Source: Scilla litardierei
Taxonomy: Eukaryota > Streptophyta > Magnoliopsida > Asparagales > Asparagaceae
DNA length: 64,000 bases
Assembly (NCBI GenBank): GCA_030789695.1
Contig: CM061141.1
Span: forward strand, 323,191,938-323,255,937
Direction of reading: 5' to 3'
Of the stretch, positions 1-12,969 are shown piece after piece. The position numbers and the translations under genes were made by a program. How positions within the stretch are numbered: the first letter of the stretch is position 1; each line of letters begins with the position of its first letter. The notes beneath the pieces are model-generated. The model was not told where the DNA came from. It did not search any database and worked only from the letters and a program-made list of their open reading frames with translations.

Positions 1-701
1 AGTAAAATAAACACAAGCGACAAGAACTACAATAGGTGATGCATATAACAAAGGTATACAACATGAAAGGACTACAAGTAAAGAACGTGCAAGTAAGCAA
101 CATTTGATGATGCTACAAAAGTAATGAACGTTATGTGAAGTGTTTTGGACCCTAAGTAGTGAGTAGACCCTCTTGGGATTGGACCTCACCCCCAGTTGGG
201 GTGGAACAGGCAAACTCCCCGAGACAATCTCTTACTAAAGGAGCCCTGTTTTCCCCTTATTTCCCCTTCACATTTTCTCCAATTCTCCTCATTTCTGCCA
301 CTCCCCGCCACTCGGGCAAGAACAGGAGGGCCACCAACCACCAGTCCAGCCCCTCATGTTTTCCCACAACTTAGTGTCCCTTAATCCCCGTGTTACCCTC
401 ATTTAAGAGGACTTAAACATTTATCAGCATTCCAATTAAAAATTAACGTTTAACAAAAGGATTCGCATAGCAACCTCCATTTTCACCTCCTCTCATTCCA
501 CCACATAAAACCTTTCCAACAACGACATTCACCACATAGTTCTCATTTCCAACACATATGATTCAACCACATGTAATTGTACAACTTCACTATTGATTGC
601 AACATGAAATTAATTAAGCATGATCCAACAAAACATATGCCAACATCCCTTAATCCAACAGGAAATTAGTTAAACAAAAAACAAGATGACATCCTCTTCT
701 A

Positions 702-772
702 GTAACATGAAACTAATAGCATGGGACCAATAGCATGAAACTAATAGCAACATGAGACTAATAGCAACATGA
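702..772. repeat. Short degenerate tandem repeat
   Basis: Several imperfect copies of a unit close to ACTAATAGCAACATGA follow one another. It lies in the putative R-U5 part of the minus-strand LTR. Confidence 0.6.
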
Positions 773-2420
773 AAATGTGAATAAACATTTCACCTCAACA
801 TAAGACTAATAACCTTTTCAACTCGACATTTCCACAAACACCTGAGGGTGTATTGTTAACAAGGTTATTAACGCACTATAATATCCTTACCAAACAGCAT
901 CATGAAGCTTCCTTTTAGTTAACGACAACATTCATTGATGATAGTAACAGAACTAACCATAACACATCGCTTAAAACACTAGAAAACACTTCAGTTTGCT
1001 GAAAATTGCACAACAGCCAGATTAAATGGCAGTTTACTCCATATTTTTGTATGGCATAACAATTCAATGTAAATGAAAGTTGTAGGTAGATAGTTTTAGG
1101 TTCACAGATAAAATTTCAGGCAAAAAAAAATTAAGTAGGTGATTTATAGTGAATTATTTGTTGAAGCCTGTTAGTTCTGTTTTCCAGACAGATTTCAGGG
1201 CCTGTCTTGATTGCTGATTTTGGGCCTATTGCAGTCCGAATTTCGAAAATTATGCATTGATATGAAATTGTAGATAAACTTGTTAAATTTTCAACAAGAC
1301 CAAGAACAGAAAATTCCATTGAGTGTGCAGGTAATAAGCTCCATTTTTCTAAACTGTGTCCAGTGTGACAGAATTCCAGAATGTTACAAAACTCGAATTT
1401 TTAACCTAACTTCCAGTTTGAATTGGAAAATGTTGTGAACATGAAATTTATTCATAACTACGAAATAAACAACATATAAAATTTCCAAAGCATTCCTAAT
1501 AGCCAGTTAAGCCCAGAACTTAGTCAAAGTTTCAGCTTTAATCAAGAGATGCAATTATTCAACCAAGATGAGATTTTTACTTGTACAAGTGACAATCAAA
1601 TAGCATACTAGGGGAAATTGGATTCCTACCTCAAGTTGCTTCATTTTACTCCTCAAAATCCAATCTTGCTATCATCCAAGACTCCCCTCAAAGCTCCCAC
1701 CAAAAAGCTCCCAACTTCATTCATGACAACCTTTCTTTAAGCTCCAAAAGAACCCACACCTTCTACCATCCATAAGGGGTCCAAAGGGAGGGGAAAACAT
1801 GAGATTTCCTTGAAAAAATGGAGCAAAAGGAGAGGGGAAAGGGAGGAGAACGAAAATGAAGGAGGATGATGGAGGAAAGAAAGGGATAAGTGTTAATGAT
1901 GAAAGGGAGTTCTCAATTCTTCTCCACTCTGTCATCTTTTGTCATTTTCCTCTTTTGCTTTCCTTTTTATTTTCTTTAAATCCATTCTCTTTTCCATTAA
2001 GCAACCATGTTTGTAAAGTCTAACTTCCTTACACACATCCCATCTCCTTATACACACACCCTTTCTAATTACAAAAAGGCCACTACTCTACACACATCCC
2101 TTTACTAACCATACACACATCCTCTTATGACTATTAACAATCTTGCCATTCATACAAGAGGGTCACCCATTATTAATAACATTATCTTACTAATAATGAT
2201 ACACAATAGTAGTAGTACACGCATACATGACATACTAATAATGTTCACTACAAATCACACAACCATATCACTACCTTACTATACACACTACTACTCACAT
2301 AATTACTCACATATACATCCATGGCATCCTCATTCATACAACCATATGCATCCAAATAATACATTCATATAGATATACATTCACCCATCTAGGCATACAA
2401 ATAGGCAACCCATAGGGAAC

Positions 2421-2474
2421 TTACTATGCACAATACATATTTACTATGCACAATACATATTTACTATGCACATA
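2421..2474. repeat. 20-bp minisatellite, 2.7 copies
   Basis: Two perfect 20-bp copies (2421-2440 and 2441-2460) and a 14-bp partial copy of TTACTATGCACAATACATAT lie in the first 120 bp of the minus-strand LTR. Confidence 0.85.
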
Positions 2475-2539
2475 TTCACTGCATAACACACAAAACTATA
2501 CACCCTACTGTATATGGCACTCTGGGCCATTACAATAAT

Positions 2540-5460
2540 TCCTCATCTAAGTTGCATCCCAAGTTTGCAAGAGCATCGACACAAAAGTTAGCCTCTCGAA
2601 ACATGTGTCTAAATGAACAAGGTTAGAATCGAGATGCCAGATGTTGAATATCCAAAATCAAACTCTGAAGAGGATGAAAGCAGACATCGTGCGCATCCAG
2701 AAGCAGTGGACCATTTTCGAATCTGATTCACTCAAAATCTCCTGAAAACTCATGCTCCAATCAATCTCTATTCCCCGGCGACGAGCTTGAAGTTCCGCAT
2801 TTAAATTAGTACAACAACCATTGTAGGCAGATAACCCAAGCATCCAAGTCCCTAGGTCGTCTCAAAAAATGCCACCAGCTCTTGAAAGTCCCAGATTCAT
2901 TTTGCTAACCGCATCCACATTAAGCTTTGCAATACCCTTATAAGGAGGGAGCCACCGAATGAAGAAGTAGTAGAAGTGACTTGATGCTTCCCATAGATAC
3001 AAGACACCTCAGTTGCAATACCGGCTATATGTCTGACAGTAAAAGAATCATCTGCGACATCATCCTCATCTGAGAAAACCCGTACGCATTGTGCTCCCCA
3101 ACCCTTCCACATACATGTAGCAAAAAGAATCACTTGGGTCAAGGGATATGTTTTGCTATTAAGAAATACTTTAACACACTTGGAAAGATGTCCTGCATAA
3201 AAATTAGGGAATGCCAAAAAATGGAAGCAAACATCCCAAATTTTCATTGCCTCTGGACAATCGGGAAGCACATGGATGGTAGTCTCAGACATAGTAGTAC
3301 AGAATGAGAAGAAGTTTGATTCTGAGATGCCTCGCTTAAACCATGATTTCTAACCAGCCTATCTTTAAACATTAGCCAGAGGAAATACATGCATCTAGAT
3401 TTCCATAACCATGCAATGTGAAATTCCATACACATGTTGTTTATCCTCCGTACCTACATATAAGAAGATTGAGTGGTAAACTTCCCATTGGACACAAGCT
3501 GCATATATATCTATCCTCATGCATTGTGACTCTTGGAAGTGGGTAGACATGATTAGTTGAGTGACATTCTCTGGAATTGGAACTGATACTAATAATTTTG
3601 GCACATCTCATGAGCCATTCGAAAAAAACTCATTAACAAGTACCAGCTGAGGATTTGACCTAGACGGTGGGGGAGTGATAGACATAATAGGTTTCCAAGC
3701 CAAGTGTCACTCCAAAAGTAAGTGGTAGTCCCATCACCAACCCTTTTCACTTTGTCCTCTTGTAAATTCTGAAAGCCATGGACTACACTTCTCCAGTAAA
3801 AGGACCAAGAAGAAGGGAGAGAATCCAGATTCGAGATATAGAAGATCATGTCCGCATGAAGCTTATACTTTGCCCGCAAAAGCCGAACCCGAAGAGAATC
3901 CGGCTCCATCGAAAACCTCCAGGCTAATCGCTGCAAAAGCACATTATTGTGCAACTCCATTGGTTGTATTCTAAGTCATTCTAACTTCTTTGGTTTACAC
4001 ACCTCCTTACAATTGATGAGGTCAAGTTTCCTCTTACATTTGATCCCACCCCAGAGAAATGATCTATTCCCTTTATCAATCTCTTTTGTAGTATGCGTAG
4101 AGAAACGGGTAATGAGCATCGTATAAGTAGGAACAACAGAAGTGACTGATCTGATTAAAGTAACACGCCCACCCAGAATTAATAACTTGGATGTCTAACC
4201 AGAGAGATTGGAACCAATCTTTTCCACCACCTCTCTATACGTGTTATTAGACATTCTGCCATGAATCAGAGGCATTTCGACGTACTTCCCCAAATACATC
4301 GATGGTTGGATGCCTAACAAAGAGCGGATACATAAGGCATGACGACGTCCGGCATGAGGAGAAATAAAGTATTGTGACTTCTCTGAATTAACATTAGCTC
4401 CAGATGAGGCGTAAAACATATTCAAGGTCTCCAGCACCTTTAGAGTTTGATGTAAAGTGGACCTCCTAAATAGGAACAGATCGTCTACAAATAACAGATG
4501 TGTAATAACATGACCCCCACGACCTATCACAAATGGTCTCCATGCTTTGTTCAAAACAGCTTCAATAATTAGTAAACATAACCTCTACATGCAGAGTACA
4601 AATAAGTATGGTTAAATAGGATCACATTGGCGTAATCCCCTTTCAGGTAGAAACCATTCAGAGATCTCCCCATTCAACAATATTGAAAGATGGGATGAAG
4701 ATACACAAAACATAACTAGCTTAATCCTCGAGCAGGGGAAACCAAAAAGGGCAAGGGTCTCTTCAAAGAAATCCCAACGAACTCTGTCTTATGTCTTCTC
4801 CAGATCTATCTTCAACACAAAAAGACCATATATACACTTCGATTTCCTGATGGTATGAATAAGTTCATGTGCCACCAAAATATTATCAGATGCATGTATC
4901 ATATGAATGAAGCTCGCCTGAAAGGGACAAATCAAATCTTTAAGAAGAGGGAAAATTCTGTTTACCAAAACATTTGTAACTAATTTGTATGGAGCATAGC
5001 ATAAGCCGATGGGATGAAATTGCACCATTCTTTTATGTTGTTGGACTTTAGGGACAAGAACTAGTAAAATTTTACACAATTACTTCTCAAATTAATCCTT
5101 AGGTAATGCATTATACACAAATGTAGTCAAAGATCGCGTAACGATATCCCACATTCCGTGAAAACACCCAGCTTGAACCCCATCCACTCTCGGTGCCTTC
5201 CAAGGTTTCATTTGAAAAAGAGCTTCTCGGACTTCATCTTCAACACAGAACGATTGACAGTGAGGATGACAAAGGACCAATCTGCCCCCCCACTTCAGTC
5301 TTGAACAACCATTTATAAAAATCAGTGAAATGCATCTGTAGAGGCTCTCTTTCCATCAGACATTTCACGGAGTCATCTTTCAACATATTGATACAATTTC
5401 GACGTTTACTTAGTTATCTGCATTGATATTTTAAACGCAACCATTCCAACAAAGAAAAAA
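2540..5460 (-). pseudogene. Decayed LINE (L1/RTE-type plant non-LTR retrotransposon), RT to RNase H
   Basis: Read from about 5460 downward, the pieces appear in the order of a plant LINE ORF2. There is the linker before RT with a basic RRN-type motif (about 5400), the N-terminal fingers of reverse transcriptase (5280-5092), the RT block with the 'pK-vqqhKrmvqFhPIgLC' type motif (5079-4789), and the catalytic box reading FVDD instead of F/YADD (about 4490). Next come the RT thumb region (to 4195), a zf-RVT-like segment (3960-3400) and an RNase H domain (about 2960-2540) whose last recognisable motif is REANFCVDALANLGC. Stops and frameshifts break every part, so no protein is made. The endonuclease domain is not visible. 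The 3' end is removed by the LTR at 2534. Confidence 0.85.
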
Positions 5461-5831
5461 ATGGAATTTTTTGGGAAAATAGCTGAATGTGCAAAACTCC
5501 TTAGACTTTTACAAACATTCTGGACTCCTTTCTTTTCTAGTTTGTCTTGTAGATACAATTTCTAGTCTAGGATCTTGCTAGCAGTTGGACCCAGTCTAGA
5601 TCGTTAGAGGGGACCCGTCGCGGCTACCCACACCCGGGTACCTTCTGACAATAGAGCTCAGCCCAACTTGGCCTCAGCACGGCTCTACATGGAGATCATC
5701 CCCAAGGACCGCTCCATCGGCTCTCCCAGGATGACTCGCTACCCGATGTTGGCCCTTCCAGTAACAAGCTTCTACTGAGACAACCTCGCTGCCCGAGGTC
5801 AGCACATTTCAACATAGAAGAACTAGCTACC
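5461..5831. other. Unassigned spacer between the LINE and the Athila-like LTR
   Basis: 5461-5560 is AT-rich with nothing recognisable. 5580-5831 is clearly more GC-rich than its surroundings and contains runs such as CCTCGCTGCCCGAGG, which resemble the U3 of unrelated plant LTRs. I cannot assign it to a family. The last five bases (5827-5831, CTACC) would be the TSD of the element that follows. Confidence 0.4.
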
Positions 5832-6083
5832 TGATAAGTGGTTTTTGTATATACATTTTACCCTCTTTTCATGCACGTTTTGCATTGTTTCATTCATTGT
5901 TTTCTCCCCGTTTTATCCGTTTTTGTTTCCATTTTGATTGTATGGTCCATTTTGTGCTTTTCAGGGAATAAATATCAAATCGGGACCATAAAGAATGAAA
6001 AAGGCGCAAAAGAGCTAAAGGAGCGGAAGACGGGAGCCAAAGTATGCAAAAGGGAGAAAAGAAGAGTAAAATGTGACACAAAT

Positions 6084-6481
6084 GGCCACGTCATCACACT
6101 TCCCAGAAAGCTCAAGCCAATTCCACACAGTCGCATGAAGCTACACCAAACGGCCACATCACTCAGCAATCAACCAGCCCAACATCAAACTCCACGCAGC
6201 CACGTGAACTCCTTCTAAAACGGCCACGTCGCTGAAGGAAAAGAATGAAGAATCTGTAATCGATGCAATCACGTGATGAAGACGACGTGGCTGTGTAATC
6301 CTAGAAGCGTTGAAGCCCAAACGGTCGCTTTACGCGACCGTTTTGAAGACTAAACGGGTGTCGAACCCAGATTCGATGCGGCTGCATCCTTATCGATGCG
6401 GGCCCGTTGCTGTAGCCATCAGGAGCCCCATCTTATGCATCAGGATGATGCGATAGCGTCGTTTTTGACACGGTCGCGGTG
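6084..6481 (+). promoter_or_regulatory. U3 array of CGGCCACGT / GGTCGC-type motifs
   Basis: About ten related short motifs occur here: GGCCACGTCA, CAGTCGCATGAAG, CGGCCACAT, CAGCCACGTGAA, CGGCCACGTCG, ACGTGGCTG, the palindrome ACGGTCGCTTTACGCGACCG and CACGGTCGCGG. They lie upstream of a TATA-like stretch (TTGTTTAAACCC, about 6551). The ACGT cores resemble G-box-like bZIP/bHLH sites. Function is inferred from position only. Confidence 0.5.
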
Positions 6482-6982
6482 AATTGATTTTCTAGGACAA
6501 AGCGTGGGTGCCACCAGAGTTATGTAGGGGTTATTTCGGTCTTTTTGGTATTTGTTTAAACCCTCCTTCTTCTCAGCGAAGGAGAGCTTTTTCTCTGCCA
6601 TTTTTCAGATGTTTTTGGGGTTTTGTGAGGATTATTCTCCCTTTAATTCAGTTGCTCTTTTGTTATTTCTTTTAAATACTTTGTGTTAGATTGTTACTTT
6701 TACAATAGAATTAGATTTCCTCTTCCATTGAAATTTTGGATTGCTATTAATTGAGCTTTCTTATTGAATCCATGGCTATGCTTATCAATTCTCTAATGTT
6801 GAATGCCTCTTTGTCAATGGGTAGTGAGTAGTTTTCATCTAGGGCAATGAGTTGAACCCCATTAAATTTGGGCCATGGGTTGGATGAAATAGTTAATGTA
6901 ATTGTTGGCTAATTGAGGATTTGGAGTATATTAGGATGCCATATGTCATTGTAGATCGCTCTCCTCCCTAATGGATAATTAT

Positions 6983-7202
6983 ATTGGCCACCGGTAAGAG
7001 TCGGGACCAATCTAGGGTTTTCGATCCATACAATGACACATACTATCGGTGTGATCGATGAGAGTTGGGCGTCGATTAGAGCTCTCCTAACATAGATCCA
7101 AATTCTCGACCACGAGAGTGGCGTAGAGGAAGATTGGGGACATTCATCTGACGTAATGCACCTAACGTATACTGACGTATCGACGAGAGTCGACATCGAT
7201 AT
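6983..7202 (+). repeat. Hairpin units with a GAGAGT loop core (part 1)
   Basis: Stem ATTGG/CCAAT (6983-6987, 7007-7011) encloses a 19-nt loop containing AAGAGTCGG. Further units around 7050-7075 and 7178-7202 carry GATGAGAGTT and GACGAGAGTC but have more decayed stems. The matching unit in the LTR at 36588 has stem ATTAG/CTAAT, so both sides of the stem changed together. Confidence 0.55.
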
Positions 7203-10200
7203 TGTAACATCCTGTTTTTACCGTACGTATTTATTATTAATATGTTGATTTATTTGAATATTTGTATTATGATTTTATTTATTATTTCTCATGGCTTGAA
7301 CACGTGATCGGACCCCGTATTCGTGATCCTCCTGACTTCGCAATTGCGACGGTATCTTCTTCATGATATTTGGATAACGTCGAGTTAAGGGGCGAATTCG
7401 TAAATAATCAGATTATTTTGACTACATCGATTTCTTCTAATCAAATCTTAATCAGATTGATTCTTGTAACCATATTAGATTTCCTAATCTAACTATCATA
7501 CCTAAATTGATTTCCTGAATCACACATTATCCTACTAAATCTTAATAATATTAATATCCCAACCAAATTATTCCCCCAAGATCCGATATTGATAAATCTA
7601 AATCTAAATATTCTAACTTAATGGATTCTTCTAATCCAAAATATTTTAACTATAGCGAATTTTCTGATCACATCTAAACATCTTGACTAAACGTATCTCC
7701 CAAATCAAATCTAAACTAGTTAGATTTTCTAAATCAAATTTAAACCCTATATCTAATTACCCTAACTAAATTGATCTTACTAACCAATTCTATCCTAAAA
7801 TATCTTAATAAGCTTTAATGAAATGTAACAAAATCCTAACAAAAACCCCTCATAACTCACGCACCAAATCACATATGCTTTTAACAAACCTCCATGTGCT
7901 CCTTCAATCTCTTCACTCTCCTTCAAAAACTCACGCAAGCGGCAACCCATCCCAGTCCAAAACCCAACTCCCAAGCCCCCACCGAACCTCCGGCCATCTC
8001 CCGACATCCACTTCCTCGATCGCCTCCCTGACACCAACTGCCTTCGACGACCCCACCATCCTCCTCAACCCGTAGACCCCATGGCCTCCTCAACTTTGCC
8101 CATGATCCCCTCCCCGTCTCTCCTTCTTCGAAACCCTAAGCCACCACCGCCCCAACAAACTCCGACACCACCAGCTTCCCTCCGTCGTCGACAGCCTCCA
8201 TGCCAACCTCCTACAAACGCCAGTGCCACCTCCCCCCTTCTGCCATCGCCGGCACGACCCCACGCCTTCACCCCCAACTCCCGACACCTCCAAGCACCTC
8301 GTCGACCTCCTCCTCCCATCAAAACCACGGCCATCTTCTTCGACCCCATCCCAAACCCTAAAACATGACCCAAGCTCTCCAAGCCTTGCCACATCTCCCT
8401 GCGACTTCACCACTGACAGCCCTCCAATCTCTCCTCCTCAGACGAACCTCCGGTGCCACCACATCCACGTCGTTGTCAACGTAGCCGCAGCCAACAACGC
8501 CAACAACTGCAGCAAGCCCCACGAGCAAGGATAGCCTCCTCAACGCCGCAGTCGTCGCCGCCACCCGGACCGCCACTGCCGCACCGCTAGTCGTCGTCCA
8601 CGTCGTCGCTCCCACCTGCAACCACCACGACAAAGCAACGATACAGTGAGTCTTCACGTAAATGTTTCGTTACGTAAACTCGGTCATATAAATACATAAC
8701 TATAGCTTATACATATGGGTATATATTAATAGAGTATTAGTGCATGCTGCTAATTTATATGTTTACATAAGCAGTACCCTTCGTTTGTTAATAAAACATA
8801 CAAGTTTGTATATGATGACAATACGTATATTAAGTAATATGTATTACATATGAACCGTAGTATATAGATGTTATATGATCAATAGCCTCATGTGAACAAT
8901 ATAACTATATCATAATGTATAAACAGTTTATATAAAGTTATGTGTTAGCTTATGTATATATATACTGTATGTTATATATAATGTTGTTCCATTAGCTTAA
9001 CACCTTTAGTCTAATATCGCGGATCCAATCTTGCTGAAATATTCATGCCTTTCGTGCGATCACGTGGACACCACACTCCAATCAGGCAAGTATTGTATTT
9101 TCTGCGAATTTTTGAAGTTACATGTATATATTGATTATACGCTTAAACAAAATGTTTTTAGCAATTTCCACGTAAACGTCGTCCTGAAACTTATTGGACT
9201 TAAAGGTACTCATCACAAGGAAAATTTTGGTAGCAAATACATAAAGATCTGACGTGTGGATTGGGAGATATGGATTTTTGCAAGTTTATGGATTTTAACT
9301 CTATAATTTCTGAAAATGACTTTTATTGCTTTTGAACCCAGAAAAATTTCTATTCTTGTTTTAAGAATTCAGAGAAACTATAAGTGACCCCTGTAACGGT
9401 AATCCTCTCACGATAAACTTATTGCATCAACTTTCGGTGGTTTTTGTTAGTAAAACTTGCTATGTTGCTTTGTAATGTAAGTGTGAAAAATGTTTCTGCC
9501 ATGTTAAAAGCACCCATAAAATGTCTTACCGCATGTTCATAACAATATTGTACCACCCCATCTTCGGATAGTTTACTTCAAACGAAATGTGATGTTGGGT
9601 GCTTGGGGCATGTACAGAATATTGAGCCCTTGGGGCATTTACGGAATATTGGCCATACGACATACATTGAACTATACGGATACACAATGACACTTGTGGG
9701 TGGGGTAGTCCATTGAGTAGAGGTCGGAATGCTGGTTTTCACCCCCACGGATAAATTTAACCGTCGCCCGGATGGGGTCGGTAAGTACAGAACCACAGGT
9801 TGCTCCCGTTGGTTTGGGTGTAATTGTAGTTTCTTCCGACCTTGGACATTGGGCTTGTCACTAGATTAAGAGATTGAATGACACACCTTTTATTTTCTGC
9901 TATTGCTAACATGAATTATGTAACATGCTAACTCCTCGCTTACCATGCTCATATGCACTTGCCATGCTTACTACACTTTACTCTGTACACCACACGTTGA
10001 CATGCTCACTACACTTTACTTTGTACGATACACCTTACTATGCTCACATGTCCTCTTACGTTGCACATGCTTTACTTTATTGTGATCATATTGTGTTTCA
10101 CGTCTTCGAAGCTTTGTAAACTATTATTATCATATCTTGCTGATGGTCAATTCTTCTAATCTTTTAAATCTTACCAAGCGACCCTTGCTGACGTATATTT

Positions 10201-10638
10201 TCTTGTCTTTTATCTTGTAAAATATACGTTAGTTTTTGAGACAAACTTCACTGTGGAGTATACTTTGAGGCTGAGCAGGTTGACCAGGAGCACTCTGACG
10301 CTAAGATTCACTGCCGAGGAACGGTGAGCCTTCGCAACACCGCTATAATCTAATAATTGTTGTTGTAATCTTATTCATGTGTATTTTCATTTCGTGTATC
10401 TGTTCCTAATGGCCATGTTAGGCCTTATTTGTGTACATGTATTATGTACATTGAATTTGTAATAATGAGATTCTGTATTCTTCTGAGTTCGCATGCAAGA
10501 ACATGCGATGTTTAATACATAGACGCTTATTGTGTTTAAATCAAAGAAGAAAGAAACAAATACTTCTTCTTTGCTTTAAGCACATGCGGACCCGTTCACG
10601 TTCTCGCTCCCAAGTATAATGGGAAGCGGGGCGTGACA
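7203..10638 (+). mobile_element. Solo LTR, Tekay/Del-like, 3,436 bp
   Basis: It begins TGTAACATCCTG, ends GGAAGCGGGGCGTGACA and is flanked by the perfect TSD GATAT (7198-7202 and 10639-10643). No internal domain or second LTR is present, so it is a solo LTR left by LTR-LTR recombination. Within it are an AT-rich 5' part with many AATCTAA-like words (7420-7790), a GC-rich core (7920-8640), AT-rich sequence (8640-9000) and a U5-like tail sharing ACAGACGCTTAT-type words with other LTRs here. Confidence 0.92.
7855..8640 (+). promoter_or_regulatory. ACTCACGCAC box and GC-rich core of the solo LTR
   Basis: ACTCACGCAC lies at 7855-7864, followed by a cytosine-rich plus strand with CCACC, CCGCC and CGTCGTC runs to about 8640. 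The core is open in several frames on both strands, which I attribute to base composition, not to a gene. The same box and core layout occurs in the LTRs at 11260, 18562, 25110, 40072 and 46237. It probably marks the transcription start and 5' leader. Confidence 0.5.
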
Positions 10639-10662
10639 GATATAGGTTGGGGTAGTCCTATC

Positions 10663-10692
10663 ATAGCATTGTGAGAGCGGGGGGTATGCGAT
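10663..10692 (+). repeat. Hairpin unit, 16-nt loop (part 2, after the insertion)
   Basis: Arms ATAGCAT (10663-10669) and ATGCGAT (10686-10692) pair at 6 of 7 positions around a 16-nt loop that contains GAGAGCGG. It continues the hairpin series interrupted by the solo LTR at 7203. Confidence 0.5.
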
Positions 10693-11036
10693 AACATAAG
10701 GGACTATCATATCATGCATCACGAGAGTGCGGGATAGGAGAACGCCCTTAGGTTAGACAACCTCTCCCGAGTCCCAATGAATCTAACAATCGATTAACTC
10801 ATGATCCAACCTTAACCCTAGTTCAATGACGGGGATATCCTAAGTCCTATAGCTTTTATTATCTGATTTCACCCTTATTTCTCATTCCGACCACCATTCG
10901 ATAGCGTAGTTTTCAAACATTGAAGGAAATCGGTACTTAACGAACGACTCCCTGAGTTCGACCCGTATAATGTTACACGGCACTGAGTGCTTGCAGTTAT
11001 AAATATTTGAAGTGTTTACACTGACGAACAAGCTTT

Positions 11037-11054
11037 TGGTGCCGTTGCCAGGGA
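11037..11054 (+). other. Primer binding site, tRNA-Asp type
   Basis: TGGTGCCGTTGCCAGGGA differs at two positions from TGGCGCCGTTGCCGGGGA, the complement of the 3' end of plant tRNA-Asp, the usual primer for Athila/Tat elements. It lies 6 bp after the LTR end. Confidence 0.85.
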
Positions 11055-11259
11055 GGCACAGCTTGATATCGATTTTATTCTTTGTTGATAGACTACATAC
11101 TTCCTTTTTGTTTTTGTTTCTATCTCTTTGCTATTGATTTTCAATGCTACTGACGATTTCTTTTGTTTAGCCTTTGTGTATGCACAGGAGATTCCAAGGC
11201 ATTGAGGATTTAGTTCCACTAGACTAGTTCCACTAGACACCGAGATCGAGGCCACAGCA
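11055..11259 (+). other. Untranslated leader before gag
   Basis: AT-rich leader between the primer site and the LARD insertion. A short frame from the ATG at about 11181 could be the first gag codons. The last five bases, CAGCA, are the left TSD of the LARD. Confidence 0.5.
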
Positions 11260-12830
11260 TGTCACGGTCGCTTTTCGACCGTATGTTTTTCGTGGCCGTA
11301 CCTTCTTATTCGTGCGCGTATTTTGTGACCGCCTCTTGTATCCCGAACACGCGAAGTTATATGTCGTTGTGACCCTCGGAAAGAGTAGTTATTTGTGAAA
11401 TTTTTTGTGAACGTCATTTCACGGGTCGTTCTCCCATAAAGCAGCGTTGATTGAAGGGGTGTCGTAACTTTAGACTTCGATGTTTGATCTTTTTATTTTA
11501 GTTCCGTTTTCAGTTAACCTAGCATGTGACCAATCATCGTAGTCTCGATCCTCTCGTCGACACGGTCATCCTGATATTTTTCTTATATTTATCGGACGCC
11601 GTTAGACTCTCCTTTCACCCTAATCACTTTTTGTAATTAGCCTAGACTTAACCCTAATTAAATTAAAACCAAATCAAATCTCTAGGATTACCTACGTATC
11701 ATATGATATTTCCCTAGCTATATGTCACACTAGATCTACCCTCCCCCTCACACACACACTCTCTCCAATCATTTTAAATCTACCTCCCCTTTTACCCCAA
11801 ATAGCAACTTCTCATTGTTATACGAAACCCAGCCACCCTATGGTTTAACTCACGCATAGTTGCCACCTTCTTCCCCTAGCAGCCGTCATCTTCCCTCATC
11901 ATCGCCGGCCCCTTGCCCATAGTCGTCGTCCACCCAACTCCGGCCACCCTCCTCCATAAACCTGCCGCACAACCCATCTTCTCCATGCAAAACTGCCCTT
12001 CCCACCAAGCCGCTATCTACCTCACTCCCCCACAAAAGGCATCCCAGCTTACCGCACATCCCCCTAAACATCCCCACGGCCGGCCACCTCCGGTCACTCA
12101 TCCGTCTGGCAAACCCATCGCCTACACAAATAGCTGCGGTGCACCCCCTAGAGCTGCCGCAACCCTCCCTCTCTCCCTCTAAACGGCCGCACTGCCCTTC
12201 CTCCTCCACGACAGTTCGACCACCACCCATTAGGCCACCTCCCCTAGCCGCACGATACCCGAGCCCCTTGCCCTCCACAACCCCCGCACGGTAGCCCCCA
12301 TTGACTGTCGAGACCTCTATCCCTTCACCCGGATCCACCCAACACTCTACAGTCGGTTCCCTTAGGCTGCAACCACTAGCAGTGGCCTCCCTTGCCCCCG
12401 TGCCCTCGCAGCTACATTCGCCGCTGTCTGTTGCCTCTAGTCGTCGCCATCTTCACCGTAGTCTGTCGTACCTTGCTCTCTACTGGAATCCAACCCATGA
12501 CGTCGCTACTCGACGTCAGTATAGCTCTCGCGTCGTGTTGAGGTATAGCCCGATCCGTAGGAACCCAAAGCCGGCTGTTTAACAAGATAAAAATCGTAAT
12601 ATTTCATTATCTTGGATTAAATCACTAATTGAAGATTAAATAATACGTGATTGTAGGTTGGTGATTGGTAATTGGTGATTGAGCATATAGGAGATCTGGA
12701 CCCCGTTGATCGGAGACTTGTGGACGTTATTTCAGGCAAGTGAAACTTGCTCAGATTGTTGATAAAGCCATGTTAGGCTATTTTGTGAATTTGTGTAAAA
12801 GAGGCTAGTCGATGAAATGATAGTCGCCTA

Positions 12831-12910
12831 GACACCATGCTTGATCTAGTTTGACAACGAAGCTAGATCCAACACTATACTTGATCTAACTTGACAACGA
12901 AGCTAGATCC
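12831..12910 (+). repeat. Tandem 40-bp unit with a hairpin, two copies
   Basis: Units 12831-12870 and 12871-12910 each hold a stem of GATCTAG and CTAGATC around TTGACAACGA. The right LTR has the same pair at 21916-21995, where the second unit forms a perfect 10-bp stem, GATCTAGCTT with AAGCTAGATC. Confidence 0.85.
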
Positions 12911-12969
12911 GACACCGTTGCCATGCCATTTCTTGCATATCACATGTCACGTTTATTTTGATATAACTG

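Larger units (their letters stand above)
1..2534 (-). mobile_element. Probable LTR (Tekay/Del-like Ty3-gypsy), cut by the window edge
   Basis: On the minus strand the sequence begins at 2534 with TGTAATGGCCC, which looks like a CpG-decayed form of the TGTAACGGCC start of the LTR at 25110. The break falls inside the RNase H frame of the neighbouring LINE, as expected for an insertion. In sense direction there follow about 500 bp of AT- and TG-rich DNA, a purine/pyrimidine-biased core (1690-1960) and then AT-rich sequence with a short palindrome at 188-204. No coding sequence was recognised. Its other end lies outside the window, so solo LTR or full element cannot be decided. Confidence 0.45.
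5832..11030 (+). repeat. 5' LTR of the plus-strand Athila-like element, interrupted
   Basis: It starts TGATAAGTGG and ends GACGAACA just before the primer site. Without the inserted solo LTR plus one TSD copy (3,441 bp) it is about 1.76 kb. It is related to the LTR at 36588-37970 in reverse orientation, sharing U3 motifs, the region GGTTGAACCCCATT and the hairpin segments. U3 is about 5832-6560, and the transcribed part follows. Confidence 0.75.

Noticed and set aside
5580..5831. GC-rich stretch as a host gene exon
   Set aside because: No open frame of note, no splice context and no known domain; more likely an LTR or other repeat remnant.
8065..8657. Overlapping Pro- and Gly-rich frames on both strands
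   Set aside because: Compositional frames in the GC-rich core of the solo LTR at 7203. The same occurs at 11886-12582, 19099-19893 and 25893-26561.
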